Assembly: GCF_900187305.1 (NCBI RefSeq)
Contig: NZ_LT906434.1
Location: 186,001 to 250,000 of the forward strand
DNA from: Neisseria zoodegmatis
GTDB lineage: Bacteria; Pseudomonadota; Gammaproteobacteria; Burkholderiales; Neisseriaceae
DNA length: 64,000 nucleotides
Reading direction: 5' to 3'
How positions within the stretch are numbered: the first letter of the stretch is position 1; each line of letters starts with the position of its first letter. The position numbers were made by a program, and so were the translations under genes. A model generated the notes under the pieces. It did no database searches. It saw only the letters and a list, made by a program, of their open reading frames with translations, and had not been told where the DNA came from. This document shows, piece after piece, positions 1-8,853 of this stretch.

Positions 1-2804
1 AGCCGCCCGAAGGCGGCTGCCCGCAGGCATCAACCCGCTTACCCAATTGCATGAGTTTCAACACACAGCCGCCCGAAGGCGGCTGCTGCCGCCCGTGTCT
101 TCCGAGCTGCTGGTCACTCACGTTTCAACACACAGCCGCCCGAAGGCGGCTGCCTGCGCGATTTGTTCAGCGGCTTTATTGCCATTCTCTGTTTCAACAC
201 ACAGCCGCCCGAAGGCGGCTGCCGCGGCCAAAAACGCATCGGCCTGCGCGCGGGTCTGGTTTCAACACACAGCCGCCCGAAGGCGGCTGCTTTTACTTTG
301 GGGGCTGCGTACTTGGTTTTTTGGGTTTCAACACACAGCCGCCCGAAGGCGGCTGCCACACCCTTTTTCTGCAAAAACTGTACCGTCTCCAGTTTCAACA
401 CACAGCCGCCCGAAGGCGGCTGCGTGTTTCGAGCACATCATCATCGCAGGTTTGCGGGTTTCAACACACAGCCGCCCGAAGGCGGCTGCTATCTCTGTAT
501 AGATATTGTCCTCAGCGTACAAAGTTTCAACACACAGCCGCCCGAAGGCGGCTGCTGATTGTGAGCAACCAATCAACGGTCAAGACAAAGTTTCAACACA
601 CAGCCGCCCGAAGGCGGCTGCGTAATTAACGCCCAATCCTGCGTTTCCAGCAGTGTTTCAACACACAGCCGCCCGAAGGCGGCTGTCACGCAGTTTCAGA
701 AAGCTGAACAAAATGAAGATGTTTCAACACACAGTCGCCCGAAGGCGGCTGCTGTGTAGGCTGTATCTCGCACTTATGCGGCTGGTAGTTTCAACACACA
801 GCCGCCCGAAGGCGGCTGCTTTCCTGTTTAATCGAGTTGCCTGACGCACCACGAGTTTCAACACACAGCCGCCCGAAGGCGGCTGCGACTATGGCAAATC
901 CAAAAAAAGACACCCTCGTCGTTTCAACACACAGCCGCCCGAAGGCGGCTGCCAAAAACTCAATAGTTCGGGGGAGCGATGAGCTAGGTTTCAACACACA
1001 GCCGCCCGAAGGCGGCTGCGTTGCCGGTTGCCGTGCTGGATGCGTTGGCGCTTGTTTCAACACACAGCCGCCCGAAGGCGGCTGCAGAAGGTGGCTTGGC
1101 CTTTTTAACCGGCTTTATTGTTTCAACACACAGCCGCCCGAAGGCGGCTGCTTGGGGCGCAGGCAGAATGTCCATCGTGTCGGGTTTCAACACACAGCCG
1201 CCCGAAGGCGGCTGCTGGCGGTAGCAGCTGTATTTTACCCTCTGCCAACGGTTTCAACACACAGCCGCCCGAAGGCGGCTGCGCCTTTGCTTTCGCCGTA
1301 TTGCTCGCAACAAGAGTTTCAACACACAGCCGCCCGAAGGCGGCTGCCGCAAATTTTCCATACGATATAGCATACTGTCTGGTTTCAACACACAGCCGCC
1401 CGAAGGCGGCTGCTTTGACAATTGTCGGCATCACTTTCCTTGAGTGGTTTCAACACACAGCCGCCCGAAGGCGGCTGCTGCCCGCCAAGCTGCAACAAGA
1501 CCCGACTTGGCGTTTCAACACACAGCCGCCCGAAGGCGGCTGCCGGTTTTTTGACCTTTAAGGGGACTTTGATGGTGTTTCAACACACAGCCGCCCGAAG
1601 GCGGCTGCGAATAATTTCATCGGCAGTTGCCTCAACAATACGGTTTCAACACACAGCCGCCCGAAGGCGGCTGCCCATGCAGGATCAGGGTGTTCAGGTC
1701 GGTATATGGTTTCAACACACAGCCGCCCGAAGGCGGCTGCTCTCGCGTACTCTGATTTGGTTTTCGTTCCACTTGTTTCAACACACAGCCGCCCGAAGGC
1801 GGCTGCAGCAGCTTGACTATTTGGCCGACCGCAAACTGGTGGTTTCAACACACAGCCGCCCGAAGGCGGCTGCGAAAGCAGGAATTTAACATACCTTTGC
1901 ATTACTTGTTTCAACACACAGCCGCCCGAAGGCGGCTGCCTGAATCTGATTTATTAGGTTTTCTGATAAAAGGCGTTTCAACACACAGCCGCCCGAAGGC
2001 GGCTGCCATCAACATATGCACGATTGATGCGGTTTTGCCCGTTTCAACACACAGCCGCCCGAAGGCGGCTGCGGTAGCGTAATATTCAAGGCCGTTTTTT
2101 TATTGTTGTTTCAACACACAGCCGCCCGAAGGCGGCTGCTAAACCTGATTAAGTCTGATTTCGGCCACATCGAGTTTCAACACACAGCCGCCCGAAGGCG
2201 GCTGCGCCAGCTTTTCGGCTTGTGTTTGGTTGAATTTCTTGTTTCAACACACAGCCGCCCGAAGGCGGCTGCTTAAACAAGGCCAAGTCGGCATCATTGC
2301 TGATAAAGTTTCAACACACAGCCGCCCGAAGGCGGCTGCAACTTGCTTTGCCGCGCTGTTGACGTATGCTGTGTTTCAACACACAGCCGCCCGAAGGCGG
2401 CTGCGATTAGGCCAAAAAAAATCCGCCCGAAGGCGGATGTTTCAACACACAGCCGCCCGAAGGCGGCTGCCATGCCATCTTCTCCGCTACTGCAGACACG
2501 CAATGTTTCAACACACAGCCGCCCGAAGGCGGCTGCGTTCATTTCGTAGTCCTTTTTGAGAGGATTTATGAGTTTCAACACACAGCCGCCCGAAGGCGGC
2601 TGCTATTGCGTTCAAGTTTACGCGCTGATTTTAACCTGTTTCAACACACAGCCGCCCGAAGGCGGCTGCATTCAGGCGGGGGAACAGTTCAGATGACCGA
2701 ATATGTTTCAACACACAGCCGCCCGAAGGCGGCTGCCTCTTTACCCGCATCGGTACGCGCTTGCAGCGCGAAGTTTCAACACACAGCCGCCCGAAGGCGG
2801 CTGC
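1..2804 (-). CRISPR. Type I-C CRISPR array, 42 full repeats plus one partial
   Basis: A 32-bp repeat, written on the plus strand as GTTTCAACACACAG then CCGCCCGAAGGCGGCTGC, recurs every 64-69 bp from 55 to 2804; bases 1-20 are the tail of one more, so the array continues past the window. There are 42 spacers here, mostly 33-36 nt. In the reverse orientation the repeat has a 7-bp stem (AGCCGCC/GGCGGCT) closed by UUCG and ends in TGTGTTGAAAC, the layout of type I-C crRNA precursors. The array is therefore inferred to be transcribed on the minus strand from a leader beside cas2. Nearly all repeats are identical; variants are at 655-686 (last base) and 721-752 (a stem base). Open reading frames seen here are artefacts of the repeat. 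Confidence 0.98.
2405..2438 (-). terminator. Array spacer 6 that is an intrinsic terminator
   Basis: In the direction of array transcription this spacer reads ATCCGCC-TTCG-GGCGGAT followed by a run of T, then GGCCTAATC. That is a perfect 7-bp GC-rich stem with a UUCG loop and a U-tract, a classic Rho-independent terminator. It is the sixth spacer from the leader, so 36 spacers within the window lie downstream. Its stem-loop core matches the core of the CRISPR repeat. Termination in vivo is inference. Confidence 0.75.
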
Positions 2805-2994
2805 AGCCTTCTCAGAAACCTTTATCCATCAAGGCTTGCACGGCCCTGATTCGCTAAAACTCTCCGAAAACGCGAAAAGCGAGTATAACACAGCCTTATT
2901 CCGCCACACCCGCTTTCCTAATGTCCTGATTGTTAAAGAACAATTCCGCATCGCTAACCTCCCCATGTTTTCATGAGAACCACGGGTTAGCGAT
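2805..2994 (-). promoter_or_regulatory. CRISPR leader with inverted repeats and candidate promoter
   Basis: The gene-free stretch between cas2 and the first repeat. A 10-bp inverted repeat (ATCGCTAACC at 2950-2959, its complement at 2985-2994) directly follows the cas2 stop and encloses a second hairpin (CATG-AAAA-CATG core). A further palindrome, ATTGTT-AAAG-AACAAT, spans 2929-2944. A minus-strand TATACT at 2882-2887 is a candidate -10 box about 80 bp before the first repeat; its -35 is weak. Leader identity follows from its position and repeat orientation. Confidence 0.75.
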
Positions 2995-3288
2995 TCACAC
3001 GATCAGCGTATCCTGAAACACATCTACCGCCGCTTTCGCGCCGTGATGTTCCACCTTGCGCCGCCATTTGCTGCCCAGATGGTAAAAGCGCAGACTGTCG
3101 GTTTCGGGCTGGTAAGTATCCAGCAGCTTGGCCTTCAGTTTTACCCATTGATCCGGCGTAACGTCGCACTCGAATACCGAATATTGCACGCGCACGCCGT
3201 AGTCCAAACAATGTTTGGCGATGCGCCGCAGCCTCGCCTGCCCCTCTGCATCTTCCAGCGAAATATCATAAGTAATCAACATCAACAT
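2995..3288 (-). CDS. cas2: CRISPR-associated endonuclease Cas2, type I-C
   Basis: 97 aa, the normal size for I-C Cas2. It opens with MLMLITYDIS, the first beta strand carrying the conserved Asp of the ferredoxin-like fold, and contains the family pattern RLRRIAKHCLDYGVRVQYSVFEC. Cas2 forms the structural core of the Cas1-Cas2 integrase that inserts new spacers at the leader end. The start is supported by AGGGG five bases upstream. It is the last cas gene and abuts the leader. An inverted DUS pair separates it from cas1, so it may be less strongly expressed than cas1 (inference). Confidence 0.97.
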   Translation of the reverse strand: MLMLITYDISLEDAEGQARLRRIAKHCLDYGVRVQYSVFECDVTPDQWVKLKAKLLDTYQPETDSLRFYHLGSKWRRKVEHHGAKAAVDVFQDTLIV

Positions 3289-3308
3289 GCTATTTCCCCT
3301 ATTTCTGT

Positions 3309-3347
3309 TTCAGACGGCCTCAAATATAAGCGGAAAGGCCGTCTGAA
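3309..3347. terminator. Inverted DUS pair between cas1 and cas2
   Basis: TTCAGACGGCCT (3309-3320) and AGGCCGTCTGAA (3336-3347) form a 12-bp inverted repeat with a 15-base loop. Such pairs serve as terminators in Neisseria. This one sits inside the cas operon, so it may attenuate cas2. No strong T-run follows on the minus strand. Confidence 0.6.
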
Positions 3348-3365
3348 GATGCCTGTCTGAAAAAC

Positions 3366-4379
3366 TCAACGCATCAAAAACGGCGGATACTCTGCCAAAT
3401 CCCCTCGCAGATGCCGCGCCAGCAGCATCGCCTGAATATACGGCAGCAAGCCGATTTCCACTTCCTCCTGCAAAAACGGATGCATAATCTTTTCCTGCTT
3501 CTTGCTTTGCAGCGTTTGAAACAGCAACTTGCGCGCTTCGGGCTTGATATTCACCGCGCCGCTGGCCTCATGCACAAAATCCTGCGGCTTGATTTGCCCG
3601 CGGTTAATCAGGGAAAGCACCAACCTGTCCACCCACCATGCGCGGAACTCTTCCAAAATATCCTGCGCCAAACTGTCGCGCCCCGGCCGGTCGGCATGCA
3701 GAAAGCCCACCTGCGGATCCAAGCCCACGCCCTGCAACGCCCCGCTGATGTCTTTGCCCAGCACCGCATACAGAAAAGACAACAGCGCATTCACCCCATC
3801 ACGCGGCGGGCGGCGGTTGCGACCGTCAAAATCAAAACCGCTTTTCTCCGCAAGCAAATGCCGGAACACCCCGAAATAACGCGCCGCCGCATCGCCCTCA
3901 ATCCCGCGAACCTTGTCCAAACACTCCGCCCGCTTCAACTGCTGCAAAGAAAAATTCAACGCCGTTACCGCCGCCAACACCTCCGCATGCTCGCCATGAT
4001 TACGCAAACGCCGCTGCAACACCCGCTTGGCCGACTGAATCTTCGCCGCAATAATATGCCGCGCAATCGGCACAGGATTCTGCTCCGACTGCCGATACTG
4101 CGCCCGCCGCAACAACACATTACCACTCTGCCGCCCCTGCAAACGCCCCAAAAACCGCCCGTTCTCGGTAAAAAACGCCAAATTCACATTGTTTTCGCCG
4201 CAAAAACCCATCAAAAACGGCGACACCAGCACATTGCCGAAACAAAATATATGCCCGATCGCATGCACCGGCAACTGCGCCACCTTCTTGCGCTCCTGCT
4301 CCACCACCAGCGTTTCCCGCTCCTTATGCAGATAACTGCCTTGGGTGGTGATATAGAGCGTGTTTTGCAGTTTGCGCAT
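3366..4379 (-). CDS. cas1: CRISPR-associated integrase Cas1, type I-C
   Basis: 337 aa, full length. N-terminal beta-rich domain followed by the alpha-helical catalytic domain. The metal-binding triad is visible as Glu161 (in RGIEGDAAARYF), His228 (in VGFLHADRPGRDSLAQD) and Asp240. It forms the spacer-integrating complex with Cas2, with Cas4 selecting PAM-containing prespacers. In compact I-C loci cas1 normally follows cas4 directly; here a membrane protein gene and a MITE-like repeat lie between. No frameshift or missing catalytic residue is seen, so adaptation is probably functional. Confidence 0.97.
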   Translation of the reverse strand: MRKLQNTLYITTQGSYLHKERETLVVEQERKKVAQLPVHAIGHIFCFGNVLVSPFLMGFCGENNVNLAFFTENGRFLGRLQGRQSGNVLLRRAQYRQSEQNPVPIARHIIAAKIQSAKRVLQRRLRNHGEHAEVLAAVTALNFSLQQLKRAECLDKVRGIEGDAAARYFGVFRHLLAEKSGFDFDGRNRRPPRDGVNALLSFLYAVLGKDISGALQGVGLDPQVGFLHADRPGRDSLAQDILEEFRAWWVDRLVLSLINRGQIKPQDFVHEASGAVNIKPEARKLLFQTLQSKKQEKIMHPFLQEEVEIGLLPYIQAMLLARHLRGDLAEYPPFLMR

Positions 4380-4426
4380 GATAAAAACTCCTCGGATTTT
4401 GAGCGCACTCTTAGGGATTGATGCTT

Positions 4427-4438
4427 AGGCTACCTGAA
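4427..4438 (+). repeat. Eikenella-type uptake sequence
   Basis: AGGCTACCTGAA, the DUS dialect known from Eikenella, next to the MITE-like element upstream of cas1. Other 12-mer matches are at 59779-59790, 61239-61250 and 63563-63574; the 10-base core GCTACCTGAA is also at 59391-59400. The rest of the window uses AGGCCGTCTGAA. Confidence 0.8.
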
Positions 4439-4443
4439 ACAGG

Positions 4444-4541
4444 GTAGGTCGGATTCTTGAATCCGACATTTTCAAATTTATCGCAATAATTTGAGACAAC
4501 GAAAATATCAAACATTTGTCGGATACGAGTATCCGACCTAC
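4444..4541. repeat. MITE-like element with 25-bp inverted ends
   Basis: A 98-bp element bounded by GTAGGTCGGATTCTTGAATC... at 4444-4468 and its inverted counterpart at 4517-4541 (three differences in 25). Each end is itself palindromic (TCGGAT...ATCCGA). The interior is AT-rich and non-coding. A related element lies at 63655-63730, so this is a dispersed family. It sits between the extra membrane gene and cas1. Confidence 0.75.
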
Positions 4542-4554
4542 ACCAACTACATAC

Positions 4555-5346
4555 TTAGCTTAGAATATCAGCATTTTGTTGAGCTATATTTATAGTTTCT
4601 ACAACCTGTACTGGTCTAGATAAACTTTTTAACTGCATAACGTCATTTTTTATTGCGTCAAATTCACTACCAGATTTGGATATTAAAATATGTAACGGTA
4701 TTTTACCTTTCCCAGGCGAATTTCTATATAATCCAACTAGCGCTTTACTATCAGTTAATATTATTGACGATCTAAAATAACCTTTTGAGTACATATAAAT
4801 TTCAAAATTATGCTTTGAATATCTATCTGAAAAATTTTTTATCTCCTTGACAGCTTGATCAATTTTATTCTTATATGAATTAATATCATCTTTACCATTA
4901 GCATGACACAGAAGTTTAGCTGCATCAGATTCCCCATCTAACAAAATAAATGTAGTGGTCATACCTTCTTTTTCAAATCTATTACATAAATTTTCAGCAT
5001 TCTGCGTAATGAAAAACTTTCCATCATTCATGGCTATAATAAATACTTTTGATTCTTTAAAATCAAGTGATTCGATACTTCCATTTTCTAAAATAGAGGC
5101 AATTCCAACTTCATTAGCTTTTTGAAGAAGTGGTATTTCATTAAATATGAAATCCTTAGTTTCCTTTTGCAGAAATTTAGATATAGATAGAGCTGAAAAA
5201 AGAGCTATCCCAATATTTGACGATAAACTAGTCCACATATTATTTTCTTGAAATAACAAAGGAACAATTATAGACATCACAAGTAACGCTACTATTCCCC
5301 ACAGAGACAGTTTTTCTAACCATAAATTAATAGGCTTTTTATTCAT
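4555..5346 (-). CDS. Two-TM membrane protein with degenerate PLD-like domain, inside cas operon
   Basis: 263 aa, not a known cas family. Two hydrophobic segments lie near residues 13-32 and 38-57. A soluble domain of about 200 residues follows, presumably cytoplasmic. Patterns such as LLQKANEVGIASILENG, TTTFILLDGESDAAKLL and FRSSIILTDSKALVGLYRN resemble the catalytically dead PLD-like sensor domains of some bacterial regulators; no HxKxxxxD motif is present (assignment tentative). The gene is strikingly AT-rich beside the GC-rich cas genes, has its own ribosome site (AGGATAA) 36 bp after cas4, and is followed by a MITE-like repeat, all signs of later insertion. Candidate CRISPR accessory or abortive-infection membrane protein; function unknown. 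Confidence 0.85.
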   Translation of the reverse strand: MNKKPINLWLEKLSLWGIVALLVMSIIVPLLFQENNMWTSLSSNIGIALFSALSISKFLQKETKDFIFNEIPLLQKANEVGIASILENGSIESLDFKESKVFIIAMNDGKFFITQNAENLCNRFEKEGMTTTFILLDGESDAAKLLCHANGKDDINSYKNKIDQAVKEIKNFSDRYSKHNFEIYMYSKGYFRSSIILTDSKALVGLYRNSPGKGKIPLHILISKSGSEFDAIKNDVMQLKSLSRPVQVVETINIAQQNADILS

Positions 5347-5382
5347 TTAATTATCCTATTTAAAATAGAAGTAACATTTACC

Positions 5383-5991
5383 TTATTCCACTCTAAACAA
5401 CCCCGCCACATACCCCACCGACCTATCCTTCTCCACCAACTTCGGCTGGCAAACCTCAATCAACGAACAGGCTTTACAGCGTTTGCCGTATTCGGGCGGC
5501 GGGGTGGTACCGCTGTCCAGTAGTTCGCGCACATTGCGGATAACGTCCAGCGTTTCCGCCCTGAGGCCGTCTGAAAACACCACCGGCACGCGGTGGCGGG
5601 TTTGCATGTACCACAATGCGCCCTCTGCCACCGTTTGCCCGGTCATTTCCTCCAGGCACAGGGCTTGGGCGCAGAGCTGGATTTCATCGAACGGCTCGGG
5701 CTTGGGTTTGCCGCGTTTGTATTCGACGGGCTTCAGACGGCCTGTCTGAATATCGCGCTCGACCATATCCAACACGCCGTGCACACCCAATTTTTCCGCC
5801 GACACATGCACGCTGCGCTCGAAGCGCACGCCCTTGCGCGTTTCCGGCTCGCCGCCGTCCACCCGCTCATGCAAAGCGCTGCCTTGTGCGGTCAAATAGT
5901 TCTCCGCCCATACTTGTTCGTTATGAATCAAGGCACACTGGCGCGGGCAAAAGGCGTAGTGTTGCAGGGCGGAGAGCGGGATGCTTATCAT
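5383..5991 (-). CDS. cas4: CRISPR-associated exonuclease Cas4
   Basis: About 202 aa from the ATG giving MISIPLSALQHYAFCPRQCAL; an upstream in-frame ATG at 6006 has no ribosome site. The N-terminal Cys pair (CPRQC) and C-terminal cluster (CKACSLIEVCQPK) are the four iron-sulfur ligands. The RecB-like core is seen around GVLDMVERD and KPVEYKRGKPK (Asp, Glu and Lys of the nuclease). Cas4 trims prespacers and fixes PAM and orientation with Cas1-Cas2. It is separated from cas7c by a 77-bp nested palindrome that may regulate the adaptation half of the operon. Confidence 0.95.
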   Translation of the reverse strand: MISIPLSALQHYAFCPRQCALIHNEQVWAENYLTAQGSALHERVDGGEPETRKGVRFERSVHVSAEKLGVHGVLDMVERDIQTGRLKPVEYKRGKPKPEPFDEIQLCAQALCLEEMTGQTVAEGALWYMQTRHRVPVVFSDGLRAETLDVIRNVRELLDSGTTPPPEYGKRCKACSLIEVCQPKLVEKDRSVGYVAGLFRVE

Positions 5992-6008
5992 GGTATTTTT
6001 TCTCATTC

Positions 6009-6085
6009 ATAAGCGCTTATTGCGGTAAAAAACATCTATATTAAGCGCTTTATATAGTGTGTTTTTACCATTAATAAGCGCTTAT
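6009..6085. repeat. Triple AAGCGCTT palindrome between cas7c and cas4
   Basis: ATAAGCGCTTAT occurs at 6009-6020 and 6074-6085 with TTAAGCGCTTTA centred at 6041-6052. Centres are 32 and 33 bp apart, close to three helical turns. The intervening arms (GGTAAAAAACA and TGTTTTTACC) are also inverted, so the whole block is one imperfect palindrome. It could be a triple operator, a MITE remnant, or an RNA hairpin separating effector from adaptation genes. Confidence 0.7.
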
Positions 6086-6099
6086 TATGAGAATTTTTA

Positions 6100-6963
6100 T
6101 CACAGAAGTTCTTCTACGGTTACCCCCTTGAGGCCGTCTGAATGCACACTAATGCGGTAATCGCTGAATGCAGCAGCGGGTGTGCCGCTTTCGCCGTGGA
6201 TGCGCTCGACTTTGACGGCTTCAAACAGTTTATGCGCGGGTTCGTTGCCGAGTGCGCTGTCGTGTTTAAAAACAATGAGTTTGCGGGCGGCCATTTCACC
6301 ACGGGCGGCGGAGCGGTCGTGCTCGAACATGAGCCTTAAGGCGTTCCACAGCTGTTGCAGGTCTTCATCGGAGAAGCCGGTTTTGGCGGCAAGGTTGGCG
6401 GAAACGAAGCCGTGCACACGATAGAGTGCATAGGGGACGATGTATTTGCGCCCCATGGTGCGTTCTTTTTCGAGGTCTTTTTCGTTGGTTACGGCCATGC
6501 GGGTGATGGAGACTTCCAGCGGCACGATGGGGTCGACGGATTGGGCGAAGGCGAGCTGCACGGGGCCGCGCACTTGGCCGCTGTTGACTTCAGTGGTCAT
6601 CACTGCACCGAAGGTACGGATATCGAAGAAATTTTTGCACATCCATGCGGTGATGTCGCGGGCTTTGGCTTCGTCTTTGGGCAGCTTTTTGGCTTCGGAT
6701 TCGATGCCGAGGGCTTCATAAGCGCGTTTGTTTTGCAGGTTGAGCACGCTTTTTTCTTTCACGTAAATCTCATAGCCCGCTTGGTTTTCGTTGGCCAGCT
6801 CCACAAAGTTGCGGATTTTGCGCTTCAGGCACACATCGGTTACCAAGCCTTTGCTGGACTCGGGGTCGAGGCGCGGCATATTGCCGGCGTCGGGGTCTCC
6901 ATTGGGGTTGCCGTTGGTTACGTCGAAGAAAAACACGAATTCGTAGCGGTTTTGGATACTCAT
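6100..6963 (-). CDS. cas7c: Cascade backbone protein Cas7c (Csd2)
   Basis: 287 aa from the ATG (a GTG codon directly precedes it; AGGAG is eight bases from the ATG). The N-terminus [27 protein letters not shown] is the hallmark of Csd2/Csh2-type Cas7. RAMP-fold subunits coat the crRNA in several copies and set the six-base periodicity in which every sixth guide base is flipped out and not read. Translationally close to cas8c (18 bp gap). No truncation is seen. Confidence 0.97.
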   Translation of the reverse strand: MSIQNRYEFVFFFDVTNGNPNGDPDAGNMPRLDPESSKGLVTDVCLKRKIRNFVELANENQAGYEIYVKEKSVLNLQNKRAYEALGIESEAKKLPKDEAKARDITAWMCKNFFDIRTFGAVMTTEVNSGQVRGPVQLAFAQSVDPIVPLEVSITRMAVTNEKDLEKERTMGRKYIVPYALYRVHGFVSANLAAKTGFSDEDLQQLWNALRLMFEHDRSAARGEMAARKLIVFKHDSALGNEPAHKLFEAVKVERIHGESGTPAAAFSDYRISVHSDGLKGVTVEELL

Positions 6964-6981
6964 CACTTTATCTCCTTGGAT

Positions 6982-8853
6982 TTATTCGTCTTCAGAATCA
7001 GATTCTGTCTTCAAATGATTGGCCAGCTCAATGTCTTCAGGAACATCTCCACCTTCTTGCTTGCTGTATTTTTTGAACCGCTGTTGGTAATAACCAATGA
7101 CAAAACGGCCTTGTTCTTCCAGCGATAAATGGCGGGGGAACGGGGTTTCAGCATCAAAAACGCTGACAATTTCCCCAACTTTGTTTTCCAGCCAATTGGC
7201 CAGTTTTTTAGAATCTCCTGTTACCCATTTTGCTTTTTTACCTTTTCTCAAGCCGGAGATGTGGGTACGGTAATTATCCAAAAGCAAGGGGAAAGTGCTG
7301 TGCGGCGAACTGGAAGCACCGCCGTAAAATTTATCTCTCACACCGGCATTCAACTCCCCCAAAGCAGATGATTGCGCCAATTCGATAATGGCAAACAAAC
7401 GCCCCAAGCGGTACGGAATGTCTTGAGTTTCTTCATTAAGCCCCATATCAAACTCCTCTTTGCATAAATTGTTACGTTTTAAAACCGATTTAATTACCGC
7501 TACCCGCAGGCCGCTAATGAAGCCGTCCGAGCGGATACGGCCAATCATGCGCGACAGCATGGTTTGCGGATAATGCCTGCCCGTTAAGATGGCACGCATG
7601 TATTCCCCTGCCAATTGCGGCGGAATGTCTTTGCTTTCCGACTTTTTCAGACGGCCGTCGGCTCCTTTGCGCTTGGGCGTGGTTTCCAGCAATATCCGCC
7701 AAACGGAAGGCGGTTTTGCACCCCATACAGGCGGGTTAATCGACAAATCATCGCGATGTTTTTTGATATTTTCCGCCAGCTTGCCAAACGTGGTATCCAG
7801 CCAAAAACGGATGGAAATGCGCGAAGCATTGGGTGCCAAACCCAAAATATAAAAACGGGTTTGGTCGTCCAAATTCGGATCGATTTCCCGAAGCGGGCGG
7901 CCTTTGACCACTTGCGCCAAAACATCGAAGATTTTCTGGTTTTCCTGCTCATCGTCGGGCGGTGTCATCGCGGCGGCAAAAAAACCTTCCGCTGCCTCAG
8001 CTTGCTCGGGCGTGGCGGCTTCTGCCCAGAAAACGGTGCTGGCATCGCCGATGGTCAGGCAATGGCCGTTTTCACGGCGCAGCAAGTAATTGAGTGCGGT
8101 GGTATAGGCAAAGGCAGACACTTCCGACACCGGCGCATTCGCACCCTGCTCTTTGCCGAAAGAAGTGAACGATTCCTTGTTGAAGGAAATAATCATACCA
8201 CCAGACTTTTCTCCGCCCTCAACCCCTTTAATAACTGGATGTGTACGCGCAATCGGTGCTTGTTCGCCGCTTACCAAACACAAACCCTGCTCTGCTTCAT
8301 CGCTTTGCAAATGATTGACCCACAAGGATTGTGCCGCTTCACACTGATGAATATAGCCGTGTGCACCGTCCAATTTAAACACTACGTTGGCATCGAGCAT
8401 GTCAGGCAAACATGGCGGATGGGCAAATTGCTCGGGCTGCCAACGTTCCAAAAAACGGCTCAAGGCCAACAAACCTTTGTCTTGCTCTTTCTCCAATAGC
8501 CTAAAGTGGTATTCTCTAAATGAAGAAAAACACCTGTTTGTTCTGTCCTTATCTTTTGTTTCTTTTTTAGTAACACCCAAAATATATTGGGTGTTACCCC
8601 AAAGAAAATTTGGCTTAATACTGTTGCTATTAGAGCCTCCTGTTTTAGGCACACTCATCAAGCGGGGCTGCGGCTTTTTGCCCTCAGTCGTAAAATGCTG
8701 CACCACATCCACCAACAGGCCGTCTGCATCCAACACCAGCACCCAACCGATTTTTTCTTCGCTAAACCCATAAGGTGGCACTTTCGGATTGCCCGCCACA
8801 TCATTTTCAGCCGCCAAGCGGCGGTAATAGCGTGCAAGAGCGGTCAAAATCAT
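6982..8853 (-). CDS. cas8c: Cascade large subunit Cas8c (Csd1)
   Basis: 623 aa, usual Csd1 size. It opens with MILTALARYYRRLAAE and contains the Csd1-typical IGWVLVLDADGLLVDV and the C-terminal helical region that acts as the small subunit in I-C. Cas8c recognises the PAM (5'-TTC in I-C systems) and positions target DNA for Cas3. Its ATG overlaps the cas5c stop by 4 bp, indicating coupled translation. A short AT-rich stretch around 8500-8640 (residues about 70-118) differs from the rest and may be a variable loop. Confidence 0.96.
   Translation of the reverse strand: MILTALARYYRRLAAENDVAGNPKVPPYGFSEEKIGWVLVLDADGLLVDVVQHFTTEGKKPQPRLMSVPKTGGSNSNSIKPNFLWGNTQYILGVTKKETKDKDRTNRCFSSFREYHFRLLEKEQDKGLLALSRFLERWQPEQFAHPPCLPDMLDANVVFKLDGAHGYIHQCEAAQSLWVNHLQSDEAEQGLCLVSGEQAPIARTHPVIKGVEGGEKSGGMIISFNKESFTSFGKEQGANAPVSEVSAFAYTTALNYLLRRENGHCLTIGDASTVFWAEAATPEQAEAAEGFFAAAMTPPDDEQENQKIFDVLAQVVKGRPLREIDPNLDDQTRFYILGLAPNASRISIRFWLDTTFGKLAENIKKHRDDLSINPPVWGAKPPSVWRILLETTPKRKGADGRLKKSESKDIPPQLAGEYMRAILTGRHYPQTMLSRMIGRIRSDGFISGLRVAVIKSVLKRNNLCKEEFDMGLNEETQDIPYRLGRLFAIIELAQSSALGELNAGVRDKFYGGASSSPHSTFPLLLDNYRTHISGLRKGKKAKWVTGDSKKLANWLENKVGEIVSVFDAETPFPRHLSLEEQGRFVIGYYQQRFKKYSKQEGGDVPEDIELANHLKTESDSEDE

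Noticed and set aside
2421..2438. Spacer segment as a degenerate extra repeat
   Set aside because: Only the hairpin core matches; handle and spacing are absent, and flanking full repeats keep normal period. Better explained as a terminator-derived spacer.
47..2857. Many overlapping open frames at 1-2857 on both strands
   Set aside because: They translate the CRISPR repeat over and over; no ribosome sites or families.
3411..4421. Long plus-strand open frame opposite cas1
   Set aside because: Antisense shadow of a GC-rich gene; composition and lack of family features argue against coding.
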